A stretch of 64,000 nucleotides of DNA from NCBI GenBank assembly GCA_028877205.1, contig JAPPHY010000005.1:1-64000 (forward strand), given 5' to 3'. Under the pieces are notes generated by a model. The model ran no database searches, had not been told where the DNA came from, and saw nothing but the letters and a program-made list of their open reading frames with translations. This document shows positions 42,076-50,831 of the stretch, piece by piece; positions within the stretch are counted from its first letter, which is position 1, and every line of letters begins with the position of its first letter. A program made the position numbers and the translations under genes. The DNA comes from Chloroflexota bacterium. GTDB lineage: Bacteria; Chloroflexota; Dehalococcoidia; Lucifugimonadales; UBA2985.

Positions 42076-44391
42076 ATGGCCACAACAGCCGACAGAGACG
42101 CAGCCGCACAGGGTAAGTTCAGGGTACTGGGCACACGACCCGTACGTCACGACGGCATCGAGAAGGTGACCGGCGCGGCGCGCTACGGCGCAGACATGCT
42201 GCTGCCCGGAACGCTCCACGGGAAGGTGCTCAGAAGCCCTTACGCTCACGCGCGTATCCGCTCCATCGATACGAGCAAGGCGGAGGCAATGCCAGGCGTG
42301 AGGGCCGTGGCAACCTCCGCGGACTTCCCCATCATTCAGAACCGGGAGGTCAACTTCGCCCAGTCACTCCAGAACCCCAGGCTGATGGCGGAGAACGACC
42401 TGGCCGACAAGAAGGTCCTGTACAAGGGCCACGCCGTGGCGGCCGTGGTCGCCACCAGCCCGCACGAGGCGGAGGAGGCCCTCAACCTAATCGAGGTCGA
42501 CTACGAGGTTCTGCCCACCGTGCTCGGCTGGCGCGAGGCCATGAAGGAGAACCCCGTTCTGCTCCACGACACGCTCACGGAGCGCATGACGGTGTCCCGC
42601 GCCGACCCCGGAGAGGACACGGGCAAGCCCGGAAACGTGGCAAGCCACCTCCAGCTCAAGCTCGGAGACGTGGAGCAGGGCTTCAGTGAAGCAGACGTCA
42701 TCATCGAGCGGGAGTACAACACCCAGACCGTGCACCAGGGCTACATTGAGCCCTTCGCCTGCACGGCGCAGTGGATGCCCGAGGGCCGGCTGACCATCTG
42801 GACCAGCACGCAGGGCATCTTCGGCGTGCGCGGCAATGTCGCCGCCATCCTGGACATCCCGGAATCCATGATCAAGGTAGTGCCAATGGAGATCGGCGGC
42901 GGATTCGGCGGCAAGGGCACCGGCTACCTTGAGCCCGTCGCCGCGGTACTCTCCCGCAAGACCGGCCAGCCGGTGAAGATGGTGATGAGCCGCAAGGAGG
43001 TCTTCGAGGGCACCGGCCCTTCCTCCGGCAGCTTCATCCGCTGCAAGATCGGTGCCAAGAACGACGGCACGTTCACCGCCGCCCAGCTGTACATGGTCTA
43101 CGAGGCCGGAGCCTATCCCGGCTCGCCCATGGCCGGCGGCGCTACGTCCGGCCTCAGCGCGTACAAGCTGGAGCACGCCCTGGTCGACGGCTACGACGTG
43201 GTCTGCAACAAGCCCAAGACGGCGGCTTACAGAGCGCCAGGCCATCCCCAGGTGTGCTTCGCCGTAGAGAGCTGCATTGACGAGCTGGCGCAGATGCTGG
43301 ACATGGATCCAATGGATCTGCGCATCAAGAACGTGGCCCAGGAGGGCGACCGCGCCACAACCGGCGTGCCTCACGCACACGTAGGTCTCCGCGAGGTGAT
43401 GGAGGCCATCAAGGCGCATCCACACTACAACGCACCCCTGGGCGGCCCGAACCGCGCCCGCGGCGTGGCCACGGGCTACCGCCTCAACGGAGGCGGCAGC
43501 GGCTCGTCCGCCACCATCAACGTGCTGGCTAACGGCACCGTAAATGTCACAACCGGCTCGATGGACCTGTCCGGCACTCGCGTGGCAGTAGCCATGCAGG
43601 TTGCGGAAGTTCTGGGCCTATCCGCCGAGGATGTGACGCCCCAGGTCGTCGACACCGACTCTGTGGGCTGGACGGGAGGCTCCGGCGGCAGCCGCATCAC
43701 CTTCGACACTGGCCGCGCAGCCATCGCCGCAGCGCAGCTGGCCATCGACCAGATGAGGGACCGCGCCGCGCTCCTGTGGGAGCTGGAGCAGGATGACGTC
43801 GAGTTCGTTGACGGCAACTTCGTCTCCAAGAAGAACCCGGAGGACCGCTTCACATTCAGGGAGCTCGCGGGCCGACTGATGGCCACGGGCGGCCCCGTCA
43901 CCTGCTCCGCAATGGACACCCAGGGCGGCGTGGGCGGCGCGCTTGCCGGCAACATCTTCGACGTTGAGGTGGACCCGGAGACCGGCAAGGTGGACATCAT
44001 TCGAGCCACCGCCTTCCTGGACATCGGCCAGGCCGCTCACCCCTCCTACGTGGAGGGACAGATGCAGGGCGGAACCCTCCAGGGCATCGGCTGGGCACTC
44101 AACGAGGAGTACTTCTTCTCGGAGGACGGCGTCATGGCGAACTCCAGCCTCCTCGACTACCGGATGCCCACGACCCTGGACCTGCCGATGATCGACTGCG
44201 AGATCATTGAGTACGCCAACCCCCGCCATCCCTACGGCCTGCGGGGCGCCGGTGAGCACCCGATCATCGCACCCCTGCCGGCCCTGGGCAACGCAGTGAG
44301 CCGGGCGATCAACCAGCGCGTCTACACCCTCCCGATCACTCCCGGCTCCGTCCTGGAGTCCATCAACGAGCGGGACGCGAACGGCAGCTAG
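42076..44391 (+). CDS. Molybdenum hydroxylase, molybdopterin large subunit (xanthine dehydrogenase family)
   Basis: A 771-residue catalytic subunit binding the molybdopterin cofactor. Signatures include GIEKVTGAARYGADM, the glutamine motif in STQGIFGVR, GGGFGGKGT and the final GAGEHP with the active-site glutamate. The substrate loop reads AYRAPGHPQ. Form I CO dehydrogenase would have AYxCSFR and form II AYRGAGR, so this is not a CO dehydrogenase by that criterion; relatives with AYRxPG loops include xanthine-, hydroxybenzoyl-CoA- and aldehyde-type enzymes. The substrate is therefore open. AAAGGAG lies ahead of the ATG. It is the third gene of the operon. Confidence 0.92.
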   Translation: MATTADRDAAAQGKFRVLGTRPVRHDGIEKVTGAARYGADMLLPGTLHGKVLRSPYAHARIRSIDTSKAEAMPGVRAVATSADFPIIQNREVNFAQSLQNPRLMAENDLADKKVLYKGHAVAAVVATSPHEAEEALNLIEVDYEVLPTVLGWREAMKENPVLLHDTLTERMTVSRADPGEDTGKPGNVASHLQLKLGDVEQGFSEADVIIEREYNTQTVHQGYIEPFACTAQWMPEGRLTIWTSTQGIFGVRGNVAAILDIPESMIKVVPMEIGGGFGGKGTGYLEPVAAVLSRKTGQPVKMVMSRKEVFEGTGPSSGSFIRCKIGAKNDGTFTAAQLYMVYEAGAYPGSPMAGGATSGLSAYKLEHALVDGYDVVCNKPKTAAYRAPGHPQVCFAVESCIDELAQMLDMDPMDLRIKNVAQEGDRATTGVPHAHVGLREVMEAIKAHPHYNAPLGGPNRARGVATGYRLNGGGSGSSATINVLANGTVNVTTGSMDLSGTRVAVAMQVAEVLGLSAEDVTPQVVDTDSVGWTGGSGGSRITFDTGRAAIAAAQLAIDQMRDRAALLWELEQDDVEFVDGNFVSKKNPEDRFTFRELAGRLMATGGPVTCSAMDTQGGVGGALAGNIFDVEVDPETGKVDIIRATAFLDIGQAAHPSYVEGQMQGGTLQGIGWALNEEYFFSEDGVMANSSLLDYRMPTTLDLPMIDCEIIEYANPRHPYGLRGAGEHPIIAPLPALGNAVSRAINQRVYTLPITPGSVLESINERDANGS

Positions 44392-44487
44392 TCGGCCGAA
44401 TCAGCGCTGCGCAAGAAACGCCCCCCCCGCTCCGGATGTGGATAGCGGCGGGCGTAGTGTTTAAGTGGGCCGGCCGCCGCCGCTCAA

Positions 44488-44522
44488 CCCGCTCGTGGTG
44501 AGCCCGTCGAACCATGAGCGGG
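44488..44522. repeat. REP-like extragenic palindrome
   Basis: CCCGCTCGTGGT (44488-44499) and ACCATGAGCGGG (44511-44522) form a 12-bp stem with one mismatch around the loop GAGCCCGTCGA. The sequence closely resembles the GTGGTGAGC..TCGAACCA palindromes scattered as intergenic repeats in many bacteria. It lies between two convergent genes. I saw no second copy in this window. Confidence 0.5.
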
Positions 44523-44545
44523 AACAGGGCGTGAGCGCGCCTCCC

Positions 44546-45376
44546 TTACGACTTCAGCCTGTAGATCGGCGGACGGGCGTCGACCTCCACCCTGCCCTCC
44601 TTCATGAGCTTGTCCAGGTGGGCCATCACGTTACGGGCCGCCGCCCGGCGCAGGCCCCTGTTCAGGTTCCGCGGGTAGATGTCCCGCACCATGTCGTCCA
44701 CGTCGGAGATGCCCTTCTGCAGAGCGGACAGCACCTGCTCCTCGCGCTCATTCCGGTGCCGGATGTACCAGGGTATGAGGCGTGCGCCGCGCGGCGCGGG
44801 CGCCACCGGGCCGTGACCGGGGCAGATGACCTCCACCCGGTAGCGGGAGAGGCGCTGCAGCGACGCCATGTAGTCCGACAGGTCCTGCACCGTGGAGGAC
44901 GAGCCGCCCAGGACGGTATCACCGGTGAACATCGCCCTGTCGCGTGCCATGTAGTAGCAGACGTGCGCCTCCTCGTGGCCCGGCGTGAAGATGGCGGTCA
45001 GGTTGACGCCGTCGCACGCACGGATGCGCTCACCCGAGCGCAGCCTCTCGACGTTCTCGGCCCCCACAACCGCCCCCAGGCGGCCGGCCAGCTTGGGGTG
45101 GCACCGCACCGGAGCTTGGACCACCTCGAAGATGCGGTCCAGACCACCAATGTGGTCGCTGTGGGCATGTGTGATGGTGATCGCGGTGATGGGAGGCCGC
45201 CCCAGCTCCTCGTAGCCGTCGAGTATCTGCCGCGTCCATTCGCGGTCGTGCTCGCCCGTGTCCACGATAACCATGCTCTCCGACGGGTCGCCCGCGAAGA
45301 AGATGTTGGAGCCGCCCGGATGGGCCGCCGCCGTGTCCGCTATGTGCACCGAATATGCGTGAGCCGAGACCTGCAT
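44546..45376 (-). CDS. Metallo-beta-lactamase-fold hydrolase
   Basis: A 276-residue MBL-fold protein of the LACTB2/glyoxalase-II-like group. The metal site is THAHSDHIGG (H70, H72, D74, H75), with further ligands in FTPGHEEAH and FTGDTV and the last histidine in VICPGHGP. The C-terminal 70 residues look like a small winged-helix tail (REEQVLSALQKGISDVDDMVRDIYP), as in LACTB2. The start is ATG 45376 with GGAGGTGG 6 bases upstream; the open frame reaches 45454. The substrate is unknown. It is followed upstream by the NYN gene on the same strand, 41 bases away. Confidence 0.88.
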   Translation of the reverse strand: MQVSAHAYSVHIADTAAAHPGGSNIFFAGDPSESMVIVDTGEHDREWTRQILDGYEELGRPPITAITITHAHSDHIGGLDRIFEVVQAPVRCHPKLAGRLGAVVGAENVERLRSGERIRACDGVNLTAIFTPGHEEAHVCYYMARDRAMFTGDTVLGGSSSTVQDLSDYMASLQRLSRYRVEVICPGHGPVAPAPRGARLIPWYIRHRNEREEQVLSALQKGISDVDDMVRDIYPRNLNRGLRRAAARNVMAHLDKLMKEGRVEVDARPPIYRLKS

Positions 45377-45417
45377 GTGTCCACCTCCGTGGCGCTCCTT
45401 CACGGATGCGCCCGCGT

Positions 45418-46416
45418 TTACTGCCTGATGATAGTGTTCCTGTCCCTGCGCCATCTGGCGCGAAGCTCGTCGCTCGCCTCCAGTAGCCTCTGCAGCGTCT
45501 TGAAGGGCGACGAGCTCAGCTTGGCCACGCCAAGCACCTCAGCGGCGTCTGAGGCGGCCGAGGGGCCGGGTATGGGATCGCCGCGCTTGGCGGCGCGCCT
45601 GGCCCACGCGGCGTCCACACCGGGCCACCAGCCCCCGGATGGCTTCTGCTCCGCAGCCGCCTGCCCCTTCGACGCTGCAGGCTGCGCCTGCGCCGCGGAC
45701 GAACCAAGGTCCGCAAGCTCTACCGTCACGTCATTGGCGCCGCGCCGCCGCGTCACCTTGACCTCCGGCGACGCCTCGAGGTACTTCGTGAAGGTGGAGT
45801 ACCCCGTGGACCGCACGTCAAAGGCGGGATCAAGCCGCATCATCGTCTGTATCAACTTGCTGCCGGCAACCCTGCCCTCCCCGTCCATCGCAGCGCCCAT
45901 CGCCCTGAGGATGAGGAACTCACCCTGGTGCTGCCCAACGTCGGAGCTGGCCTGCTTGACCTTCTTCTCGTTCTGGTCCATGTAGATGTATCTGTCGCAT
46001 GAGATGACCAGTGCGCGGGAAGCGCCGCCGCGGCCCGCGCCGATGACCAGCTTGCCACCAGACCTCAGCTTGCTGACCAGCGGCACGAAGTCGCTGTCCG
46101 AGGACACGATGACGAAAATGTCTATTGGAGACTGGTACAGCAGGTCTACGGCGTCGATGACCAGACGAATGTCGCTGGAGTTCTTGCCGGAAGCGGTCAC
46201 ATGGAACAGATGGACAGGCTCGATGCCCAGCTCCACCATCTGGTTGCGCGCGGCCCTTGTCACAGACGACCAGTCCCCGTAGGCGCGCTTGATTGTGACT
46301 CGACCGTAGTCGGAAATCTGGTCAAACAGCCACTGAATCGAGCCCAGGCCCACGTTCTCCACGTCTATGAGGACCGCCACCTGCCGCTCTATCCCATGTC
46401 CACCATTGCTCACCAT
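45418..46416 (-). CDS. NYN-domain protein with OST-HTH/LOTUS domain
   Basis: A 332-residue protein. The N-terminal NYN (PIN-like ribonuclease) domain starts VAVLIDVENVGLGSIQWLF and continues with KRAYGDW, GKNSSDIRLVIDAVDLLYQ and VSSDSDFVPLVSKLRSGGK, giving the acidic metal-binding residues D, D and D expected for this nuclease fold. Residues about 175-245 resemble an OST-HTH/LOTUS RNA-binding domain (FLILRAMGAAMDGEGRVAGS...FDVRSTGYSTFTKYLE). The tail is Ala/Pro-rich. This pairing is typical of bacterial putative RNases of unknown target. AGGAGC precedes the ATG. It lies downstream of the FKBP gene. Confidence 0.87.
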   Translation of the reverse strand: MVSNGGHGIERQVAVLIDVENVGLGSIQWLFDQISDYGRVTIKRAYGDWSSVTRAARNQMVELGIEPVHLFHVTASGKNSSDIRLVIDAVDLLYQSPIDIFVIVSSDSDFVPLVSKLRSGGKLVIGAGRGGASRALVISCDRYIYMDQNEKKVKQASSDVGQHQGEFLILRAMGAAMDGEGRVAGSKLIQTMMRLDPAFDVRSTGYSTFTKYLEASPEVKVTRRRGANDVTVELADLGSSAAQAQPAASKGQAAAEQKPSGGWWPGVDAAWARRAAKRGDPIPGPSAASDAAEVLGVAKLSSSPFKTLQRLLEASDELRARWRRDRNTIIRQ

Positions 46417-46447
46417 GCTAAGCTCCTATCCCTGCAATCGTGCATAT

Positions 46448-46475
46448 GCCTTGCGTCCCGTCAAGCGGGCAAGGC
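46448..46475 (-). terminator. Hairpin just after the FKBP gene
   Basis: GCCTTGC (46448-46454) pairs perfectly with GCAAGGC (46469-46475), with an inner CCG/CGG extension. On the minus strand it begins within the FKBP stop codon and precedes the NYN gene. No T tract follows, so it may act as an attenuator or RNA-processing site. Confidence 0.35.
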
Positions 46476-47074
46476 TACTCTATCGACACCAGTTCAATTT
46501 CGAATGTCAGCGCCTGCCCCGCCAGCCTGTGGTTTGCGTCCACTGTGAAAGTCTCGCCGGTCACCTCCAGGATGGTTCCCTGCCCGCCGTTGGTGAAGAC
46601 TACGCTGTCTCCCTCACCCACGCCTTCCGGCAGCTGAGAAATGGGGAAAGTCAGGACGAGATCATCATTCCGCTCGCCGTAGGCTTCCGCGGGCTCCATC
46701 CTCACGGTGCGGGTCTCGCCGATCGCCATGCCGCGAACCGCCGCGTCAAACCCGGAGATCATCCGCCCGTCGCCAACTACGAAGCTGAGCGGCTCCCTGC
46801 CTCGCGACGAGTCGAACTCCTCGCCGCTGTCCAGCGTTCCCGTGTAGTGAACGGCCACCTTGTCGCCCTCTCCGGCAACGCTACCCTCGCTCGGCGCTTC
46901 GCCCTCTGCGGGTGCTGGCGTCACGGTTGGCGTGGGCGTGGATATCGGCGTAGCTGCGGCCGCGGTCGGCGTGGGTGCCGTCGTGGGAGTGGAAGTTGGC
47001 TCGGCCCCGCTGCAGGCCGTGATTGCGAGAGCCATCAACATCAGAACTATGACCCCTAAGGGGCTTCTGCGCAT
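46475..47074 (-). CDS. FKBP-type peptidyl-prolyl isomerase lipoprotein
   Basis: A 199-residue lipoprotein. The signal ends in a lipobox (ALAITAC, C at about 21), then a Thr/Pro/Ala linker to about residue 66. The remainder is a SlyD-like FKBP domain: VAVHYTGTLDSGEEFDSS, PLSFVVGDGRMISGFDAAVRGM, PAEAYGER, an inserted flap and VDANHRLAGQALTFEIELV. It should speed proline isomerisation in exported proteins. The ATG at 47074 lies 6 bases after a TATAAT box, so the message is probably leaderless. It is divergent from the hydrolase gene. Confidence 0.93.
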   Translation of the reverse strand: MRRSPLGVIVLMLMALAITACSGAEPTSTPTTAPTPTAAAATPISTPTPTVTPAPAEGEAPSEGSVAGEGDKVAVHYTGTLDSGEEFDSSRGREPLSFVVGDGRMISGFDAAVRGMAIGETRTVRMEPAEAYGERNDDLVLTFPISQLPEGVGEGDSVVFTNGGQGTILEVTGETFTVDANHRLAGQALTFEIELVSIE

Positions 47075-47080
47075 AGAGCA

Positions 47081-47108
47081 ATTATAGCGGGTTTCCCGCA
47101 CGGGGCAA
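47081..47108 (-). promoter_or_regulatory. Leaderless-type promoter of the FKBP gene
   Basis: On the minus strand: TTGCCC (47108-47103), a 16-base spacer and consensus TATAAT (47086-47081), with 6 bases to the ATG. No Shine-Dalgarno sequence is possible in that gap. Confidence 0.6.
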
Positions 47109-47157
47109 CACCTGCAGCAATTTGCATAGCAGGGCCAACCTCGCTAAGATTCAGAGC

Positions 47158-48444
47158 GTGAACATCCTCACCGATGCGGCGCGCGTCGCCGGCATGACCG
47201 TAGTGCTTCTGTTCCGCCTTGGCAAGCTCCTCGGCTGGCCGAGGTCGGCCGCGGTTCTTGGCACGGTGACTGCCGTGGCGTGGCTCTTCGCTCAGCGCCG
47301 CCGCCGTAGGGCCGCCTCTCGCCCTGCGCCCCGGCCCAGAGCGCCTGCGGTCAAACCGTCCGTCCGATGGACGCCAGCAAGGGCGGCTGTCACAGTTGCA
47401 GGGGCCCTGCTCCTTCTGGCCGTGGGCGCGCTGCACGGCATCACCGCCACCGCCGCATCGTCGATTCCCGCCCTCGCCGTGCTCTGGCTGTTCACGCCCG
47501 CGCCGCTGGTCTTCGCGGCCAGGGTGGCAAGGCGATGGACTCGTTTCCGCACTCTGTCCACTGCGTACCTGGCCGCCTCCGCCGTGCTGAGCGTGATAGT
47601 GTTGGCCGCGGTGGGCTGGGAAGGCTCCGAGCGCGGCCTGCACCCGGCTCCGCCGGACGACCTGCCCCTGCTTGAAGACTACCCCAACCTGGCAGCCGCG
47701 CTGGAGGAGGTCGAGTTCCCCAGCGCAGACGGCACGATTCTCTCCGGCTGGTTCATCTCCGGCACAACACCCAGGACCATCGCGCTGGTTCACGGCTTCG
47801 GAGAGGAGCGACACCAGATGCTGCCACATGCCGACTTCCTCCATGACGCGGGCTACTCGACGCTGCTCTTCGACCTGCGGAGCCGCGGGGAGAGCGAGGG
47901 CGAGGAAGTCTCGTTTGGCTACCACGAGAGCGGCGACCTGCAAGGGGCAGTGCAGTACATTAAGCAAAGGCCGGACACCGGCGGCGACAGCGTGGGCGTA
48001 CTCGGACTGTCGATGGGAGGCGCAGCGGCTATCATCGCGGCTGCGGACACGCCGGAGATCAAGGCAGTGGTTGCGGAGTCAACCTTCAGCAGCGTCGACA
48101 GCGCCGTGGCAAGCAGCTTCGAGCACTTCATCGACCTGCCGGCCTTCCCGTTCGCTCCCGTCACGGTGTTCATCCTCGAGCGGCGCCTGGGAATAAGCTC
48201 GGACGATGTGGTGCCGGCGGACTACGTGGCGGACATCAGCCCACGCGCCGTGTTCATCATCCACGGCCGCGACGACGTGACGATCGTGCCTGAGGACGGC
48301 ATTGCCCTCCACGAGGCGGCCGGCGAACCAAAGGAGCCGCTGTGGCTCATCGAGGGAGCGGCCCACTCTGAGGGTGTGGACGTCGCGCCGGACGAGTACG
48401 CCAGACGCGTGCTCAGCTTCTTCGACCGCCACCTGCCACAGTAG
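47158..48444 (+). CDS. Membrane-anchored alpha/beta hydrolase
   Basis: A 428-residue protein. Its first half has about three to four hydrophobic segments separated by an Arg/Pro-rich stretch. The second half (from about residue 180) is an alpha/beta hydrolase like the BAAT/YqkD-type exported hydrolases: IALVHGFGEERHQ, DLRSRGESEG, GLSMGGAAA (GxSxG nucleophile), IHGRDDVTIVPEDG (acid) and EGAAHSEG (histidine). The substrate is unknown. I place the start at GTG 47158, 7 bases behind a TAAGAT box, making a leaderless message likely; the open frame begins at 47122. Confidence 0.82.
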   Translation: MNILTDAARVAGMTVVLLFRLGKLLGWPRSAAVLGTVTAVAWLFAQRRRRRAASRPAPRPRAPAVKPSVRWTPARAAVTVAGALLLLAVGALHGITATAASSIPALAVLWLFTPAPLVFAARVARRWTRFRTLSTAYLAASAVLSVIVLAAVGWEGSERGLHPAPPDDLPLLEDYPNLAAALEEVEFPSADGTILSGWFISGTTPRTIALVHGFGEERHQMLPHADFLHDAGYSTLLFDLRSRGESEGEEVSFGYHESGDLQGAVQYIKQRPDTGGDSVGVLGLSMGGAAAIIAAADTPEIKAVVAESTFSSVDSAVASSFEHFIDLPAFPFAPVTVFILERRLGISSDDVVPADYVADISPRAVFIIHGRDDVTIVPEDGIALHEAAGEPKEPLWLIEGAAHSEGVDVAPDEYARRVLSFFDRHLPQ

Positions 48445-48464
48445 AAGGCCGCCGCCGGGGGGCC

Positions 48465-49547
48465 TCAGCCCACGCTCTGCCGCGCGCCTGTCTCGGAAGC
48501 CCTGCGGATGGCATCAATGAGTTCGTGCAGCTTGACCGCGTCGTCGAAGTCCGGTTCCGCCCTGTCACCAGAGCGGATGGCCTCGCCGAAACGCCGGTAC
48601 ATCTGCGCCACGTTGAAGGCAGGCCCGTCCGGCACGTCCGCGGGTACCCACGCAAGGCGCTCGGGAATCGGTAGCTCCTCCAGAGCGCTCTCGCCGGCCA
48701 GCGCGCTCATCAGGCGGCTCTCGCCGCTGTCCACCACCAGCGTGCCGTGGCGCCCGTACACCTCCAGGCGCTGGCCACTGCCCATCACCGGCTGCGACGC
48801 CACGTGCGCCGAGACCACGCCGCCGCTCGCCAGCCTGCCGCTTACGATGATGTTGTCCGGCGAGGTGACGTCCACGTGGCTGTCGGTGTCCGTCAGAAGC
48901 CAGCTGTCGATCTGGGTGCTCACCACGCCGGAGACCTCGCTGAAGTCGCCTACGCACATGGTCAGCGCGTCGATGGCGTGACCGAAGGATATGGACATGG
49001 TATTGGCGCCGTTCGCAACATCGCCCATCCACGCGCGATCTGAGGTGCGGGACGTGCCGCCAGTGCCCATCACCGTCAGGTGGCACGACACGACGTCGCC
49101 GATGTACCCCTCCTCCACAAGCTCCTTGACGCGCAGGTAGAGCGGCGAGCAGCGCCTCTGCATTCCCGCCAGTGTGCGAACTCCCTTGGCGCGTGCGAGG
49201 TCAGCCATCTCCTTTGCCTGCGCCAGGTTTGCGCCCAGCGGCCACTCCGTGAAGACGTGCTTGCCTGCGTTGAGCGCCGCCAAAGTCATCTCGTGGTGAT
49301 GGGGGACGCGCACCACCACCGCAACCAGGTCCACATCCGGGCACTCGACCATCTCGTGGTAGTCGTGAAACGCCAGGCGCGCCCCGAACCGCTCCTTTGA
49401 CGCCGCCGCGGTCTCAGGCCGGGACGTGCAGACGGCTGCCAGCTCGAACTCCGGCAGCGCAAGTATGGCGGGAAGGTGCGCCCTGAGGCCCCATCCGTAG
49501 TTCACGTTGGCCCCGATGACTCCCACGCGAATCTTCTGCTCAGACAT
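48465..49547 (-). CDS. Gfo/Idh/MocA-family oxidoreductase
   Basis: A 360-residue NAD(P)-dependent dehydrogenase. The Rossmann fold starts RVGVIGANVNYGWGLRAHLP, and the conserved EKP-type motif reads TEWPLG (Glu and Pro kept, Lys replaced by Trp). The C-terminal alpha/beta domain includes GHAIDALTMCVG and RLEVYGRHGTLVV. The GANVNYGWG variant of the dinucleotide motif resembles galactose/1,5-anhydrofructose-type members acting on sugars. Replacement of the catalytic lysine of the EKP triad is unusual. GGAGGAG lies 4 bases before the ATG at 49547. Confidence 0.87.
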   Translation of the reverse strand: MSEQKIRVGVIGANVNYGWGLRAHLPAILALPEFELAAVCTSRPETAAASKERFGARLAFHDYHEMVECPDVDLVAVVVRVPHHHEMTLAALNAGKHVFTEWPLGANLAQAKEMADLARAKGVRTLAGMQRRCSPLYLRVKELVEEGYIGDVVSCHLTVMGTGGTSRTSDRAWMGDVANGANTMSISFGHAIDALTMCVGDFSEVSGVVSTQIDSWLLTDTDSHVDVTSPDNIIVSGRLASGGVVSAHVASQPVMGSGQRLEVYGRHGTLVVDSGESRLMSALAGESALEELPIPERLAWVPADVPDGPAFNVAQMYRRFGEAIRSGDRAEPDFDDAVKLHELIDAIRRASETGARQSVG

Positions 49548-49670
49548 GGCTCCTCCTGTGACGGGCTGCCGTGGATTGGACGATGTGTCGAACTGCGCCC
49601 TTGGACGACCGCAGGTGACAAGCAACCCGGACGCGGAGAGTATAGCACACGCCGCCGCGCCGCCTGGCCG

Positions 49671-49700
49671 TTGGCGCACGCCTCGGAACCGTGCGATAAT
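49671..49700 (+). promoter_or_regulatory. Promoter of tRNA-Arg
   Basis: TTGGCG (49671-49676), an 18-base spacer and GATAAT (49695-49700), about 30 bases before the tRNA 5' end. Confidence 0.45.
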
Positions 49701-49730
49701 TGTACCTGCAACAGCCGAGCCCTAATACGT

Positions 49731-49807
49731 GCGCCCGTAGCTCAGCGGACAAGAGCATCGGTCTTCGGAACCGAGGGTCGGGGGTTCGAATCCCTCCGGG
49801 CGTACCA
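49731..49807 (+). tRNA. tRNA-Arg (anticodon TCG)
   Basis: A complete cloverleaf. The acceptor stem GCGCCCG pairs with CGGGCGT (last pair G-T). The D-arm region is AGCTCAGCGGACAAGAGC. The anticodon stem TCGGT/ACCGA encloses loop CTTCGGA, giving anticodon TCG for CGA arginine codons. The T-arm is GGGGGTTCGAATCCCTC, followed by discriminator A and an encoded CCA (49805-49807). Confidence 0.95.
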
Positions 49808-49873
49808 CACTCCACAAGTCCGCGATTACGTACGTCCGGCACAGTACGCCGTCTCCACGCCAGGAGGCTCCAT

Positions 49874-50668
49874 ATGTCGAGGACCGGATGGCTGCCCGTC
49901 TCAGCAATCGCAGTCCTCGCGACGATCGTCATAGCCGTGTTGGCGTCGCTAGGCCAGGGAAACGAGACCAGCGCGGAGGCGTTCCTGAGAAAGGCGCTGC
50001 TGGCACAGGTCCTTGAGTACAGCAGCATTCACTCCAAGTCTTCGGGCACCGTGACCATGCTTAACGGGGATGTCCACCGCCGGTACACTGAGGCGCTCTT
50101 CACCTATGACGGCGACGTTCATTCGCAGGAGTGGTACGAAGGCTGCACCTACTCGCACCAACTGGGAACCCGCCTGTGCAGCATCGAGACGGTTGTGCAC
50201 GACAACGTCCAGTATCGGAAGGAGGACACCTCGGATGGACCGGGAGAGTGGCAGGTGATAGATGAGTGGCGCACTTCTCCAGAAAGTGCAGGCGAGGTCA
50301 ACGACATGAGCGCCATCCAAGAGATCACGGTGGCAATCGGAGAGGTGGTAGAGCTTGAGCGCGAGACGATCGACGGGGTTACATACCGACGGTTCCAAAC
50401 GGTCCGGCGCCCTGGCGTGGAAACGCTCAGGCTCATCGAATCGGGCGAGTGGGACCCGCCAGTGAATGCTCCGCCGGAGCTCACTCGCGAAGAGTATATC
50501 GAGTTGCTCAGAGAGGTGACAGAGACTGAGCTGTTCACGGACGAATACTGGATCAGGGCGGACAACGGCATGGTATGGCGCGTACACCGGCAATGGGAGA
50601 AGACCTACCCGGAGGATAGGGAGCTGACGGGAGCGCCGCTCCCACAACACAGGAGTGCCATCATGTAG
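49874..50668 (+). CDS. Membrane-anchored or secreted protein of unknown function
   Basis: A 264-residue protein I do not recognise. Residues 8-28 form a signal/anchor helix. The rest is soluble and acidic, with an early HSKSSGTVTMLNGDVHRRYTEA stretch, two cysteines (CTYSHQLGTRLC) that could form a disulfide, and many paired strands that recall LppX/LolA-like lipid-binding sheets. That fold resemblance is only an impression. AGGAGG lies 6 bases before the ATG. It directly follows the tRNA-Arg gene. Confidence 0.65.
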   Translation: MSRTGWLPVSAIAVLATIVIAVLASLGQGNETSAEAFLRKALLAQVLEYSSIHSKSSGTVTMLNGDVHRRYTEALFTYDGDVHSQEWYEGCTYSHQLGTRLCSIETVVHDNVQYRKEDTSDGPGEWQVIDEWRTSPESAGEVNDMSAIQEITVAIGEVVELERETIDGVTYRRFQTVRRPGVETLRLIESGEWDPPVNAPPELTREEYIELLREVTETELFTDEYWIRADNGMVWRVHRQWEKTYPEDRELTGAPLPQHRSAIM

Positions 50669-50795
50669 TACTCCAGGCATAGCGTGCCAGTGGAGATTCG
50701 GCCGCCTATTGAGTAGAGCTGGGCCTCGCCCTGTGCAGCATCCCGTGCCAGCGCAGGCACGCCCACGGTGGGAGACCTTGGTGCAGCCCAAGACC

Positions 50796-50819
50796 CCTTC
50801 CGCCGTATCCGGGGGAAGG
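50796..50819. terminator. Hairpin between convergent genes
   Basis: CCTTCC (50796-50801) and GGAAGG (50814-50819) flank a 12-base loop in the 163-base gap between two convergent genes. It is short and has no T tract. Confidence 0.3.
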
Positions 50820-50831
50820 TCGGGATGGGGG

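Noticed and set aside
40564-44391. Aerobic CO dehydrogenase (coxMSL).
   Set aside because: The large-subunit loop is AYRAPGHPQ, not AYxCSFR or AYRGAGR.
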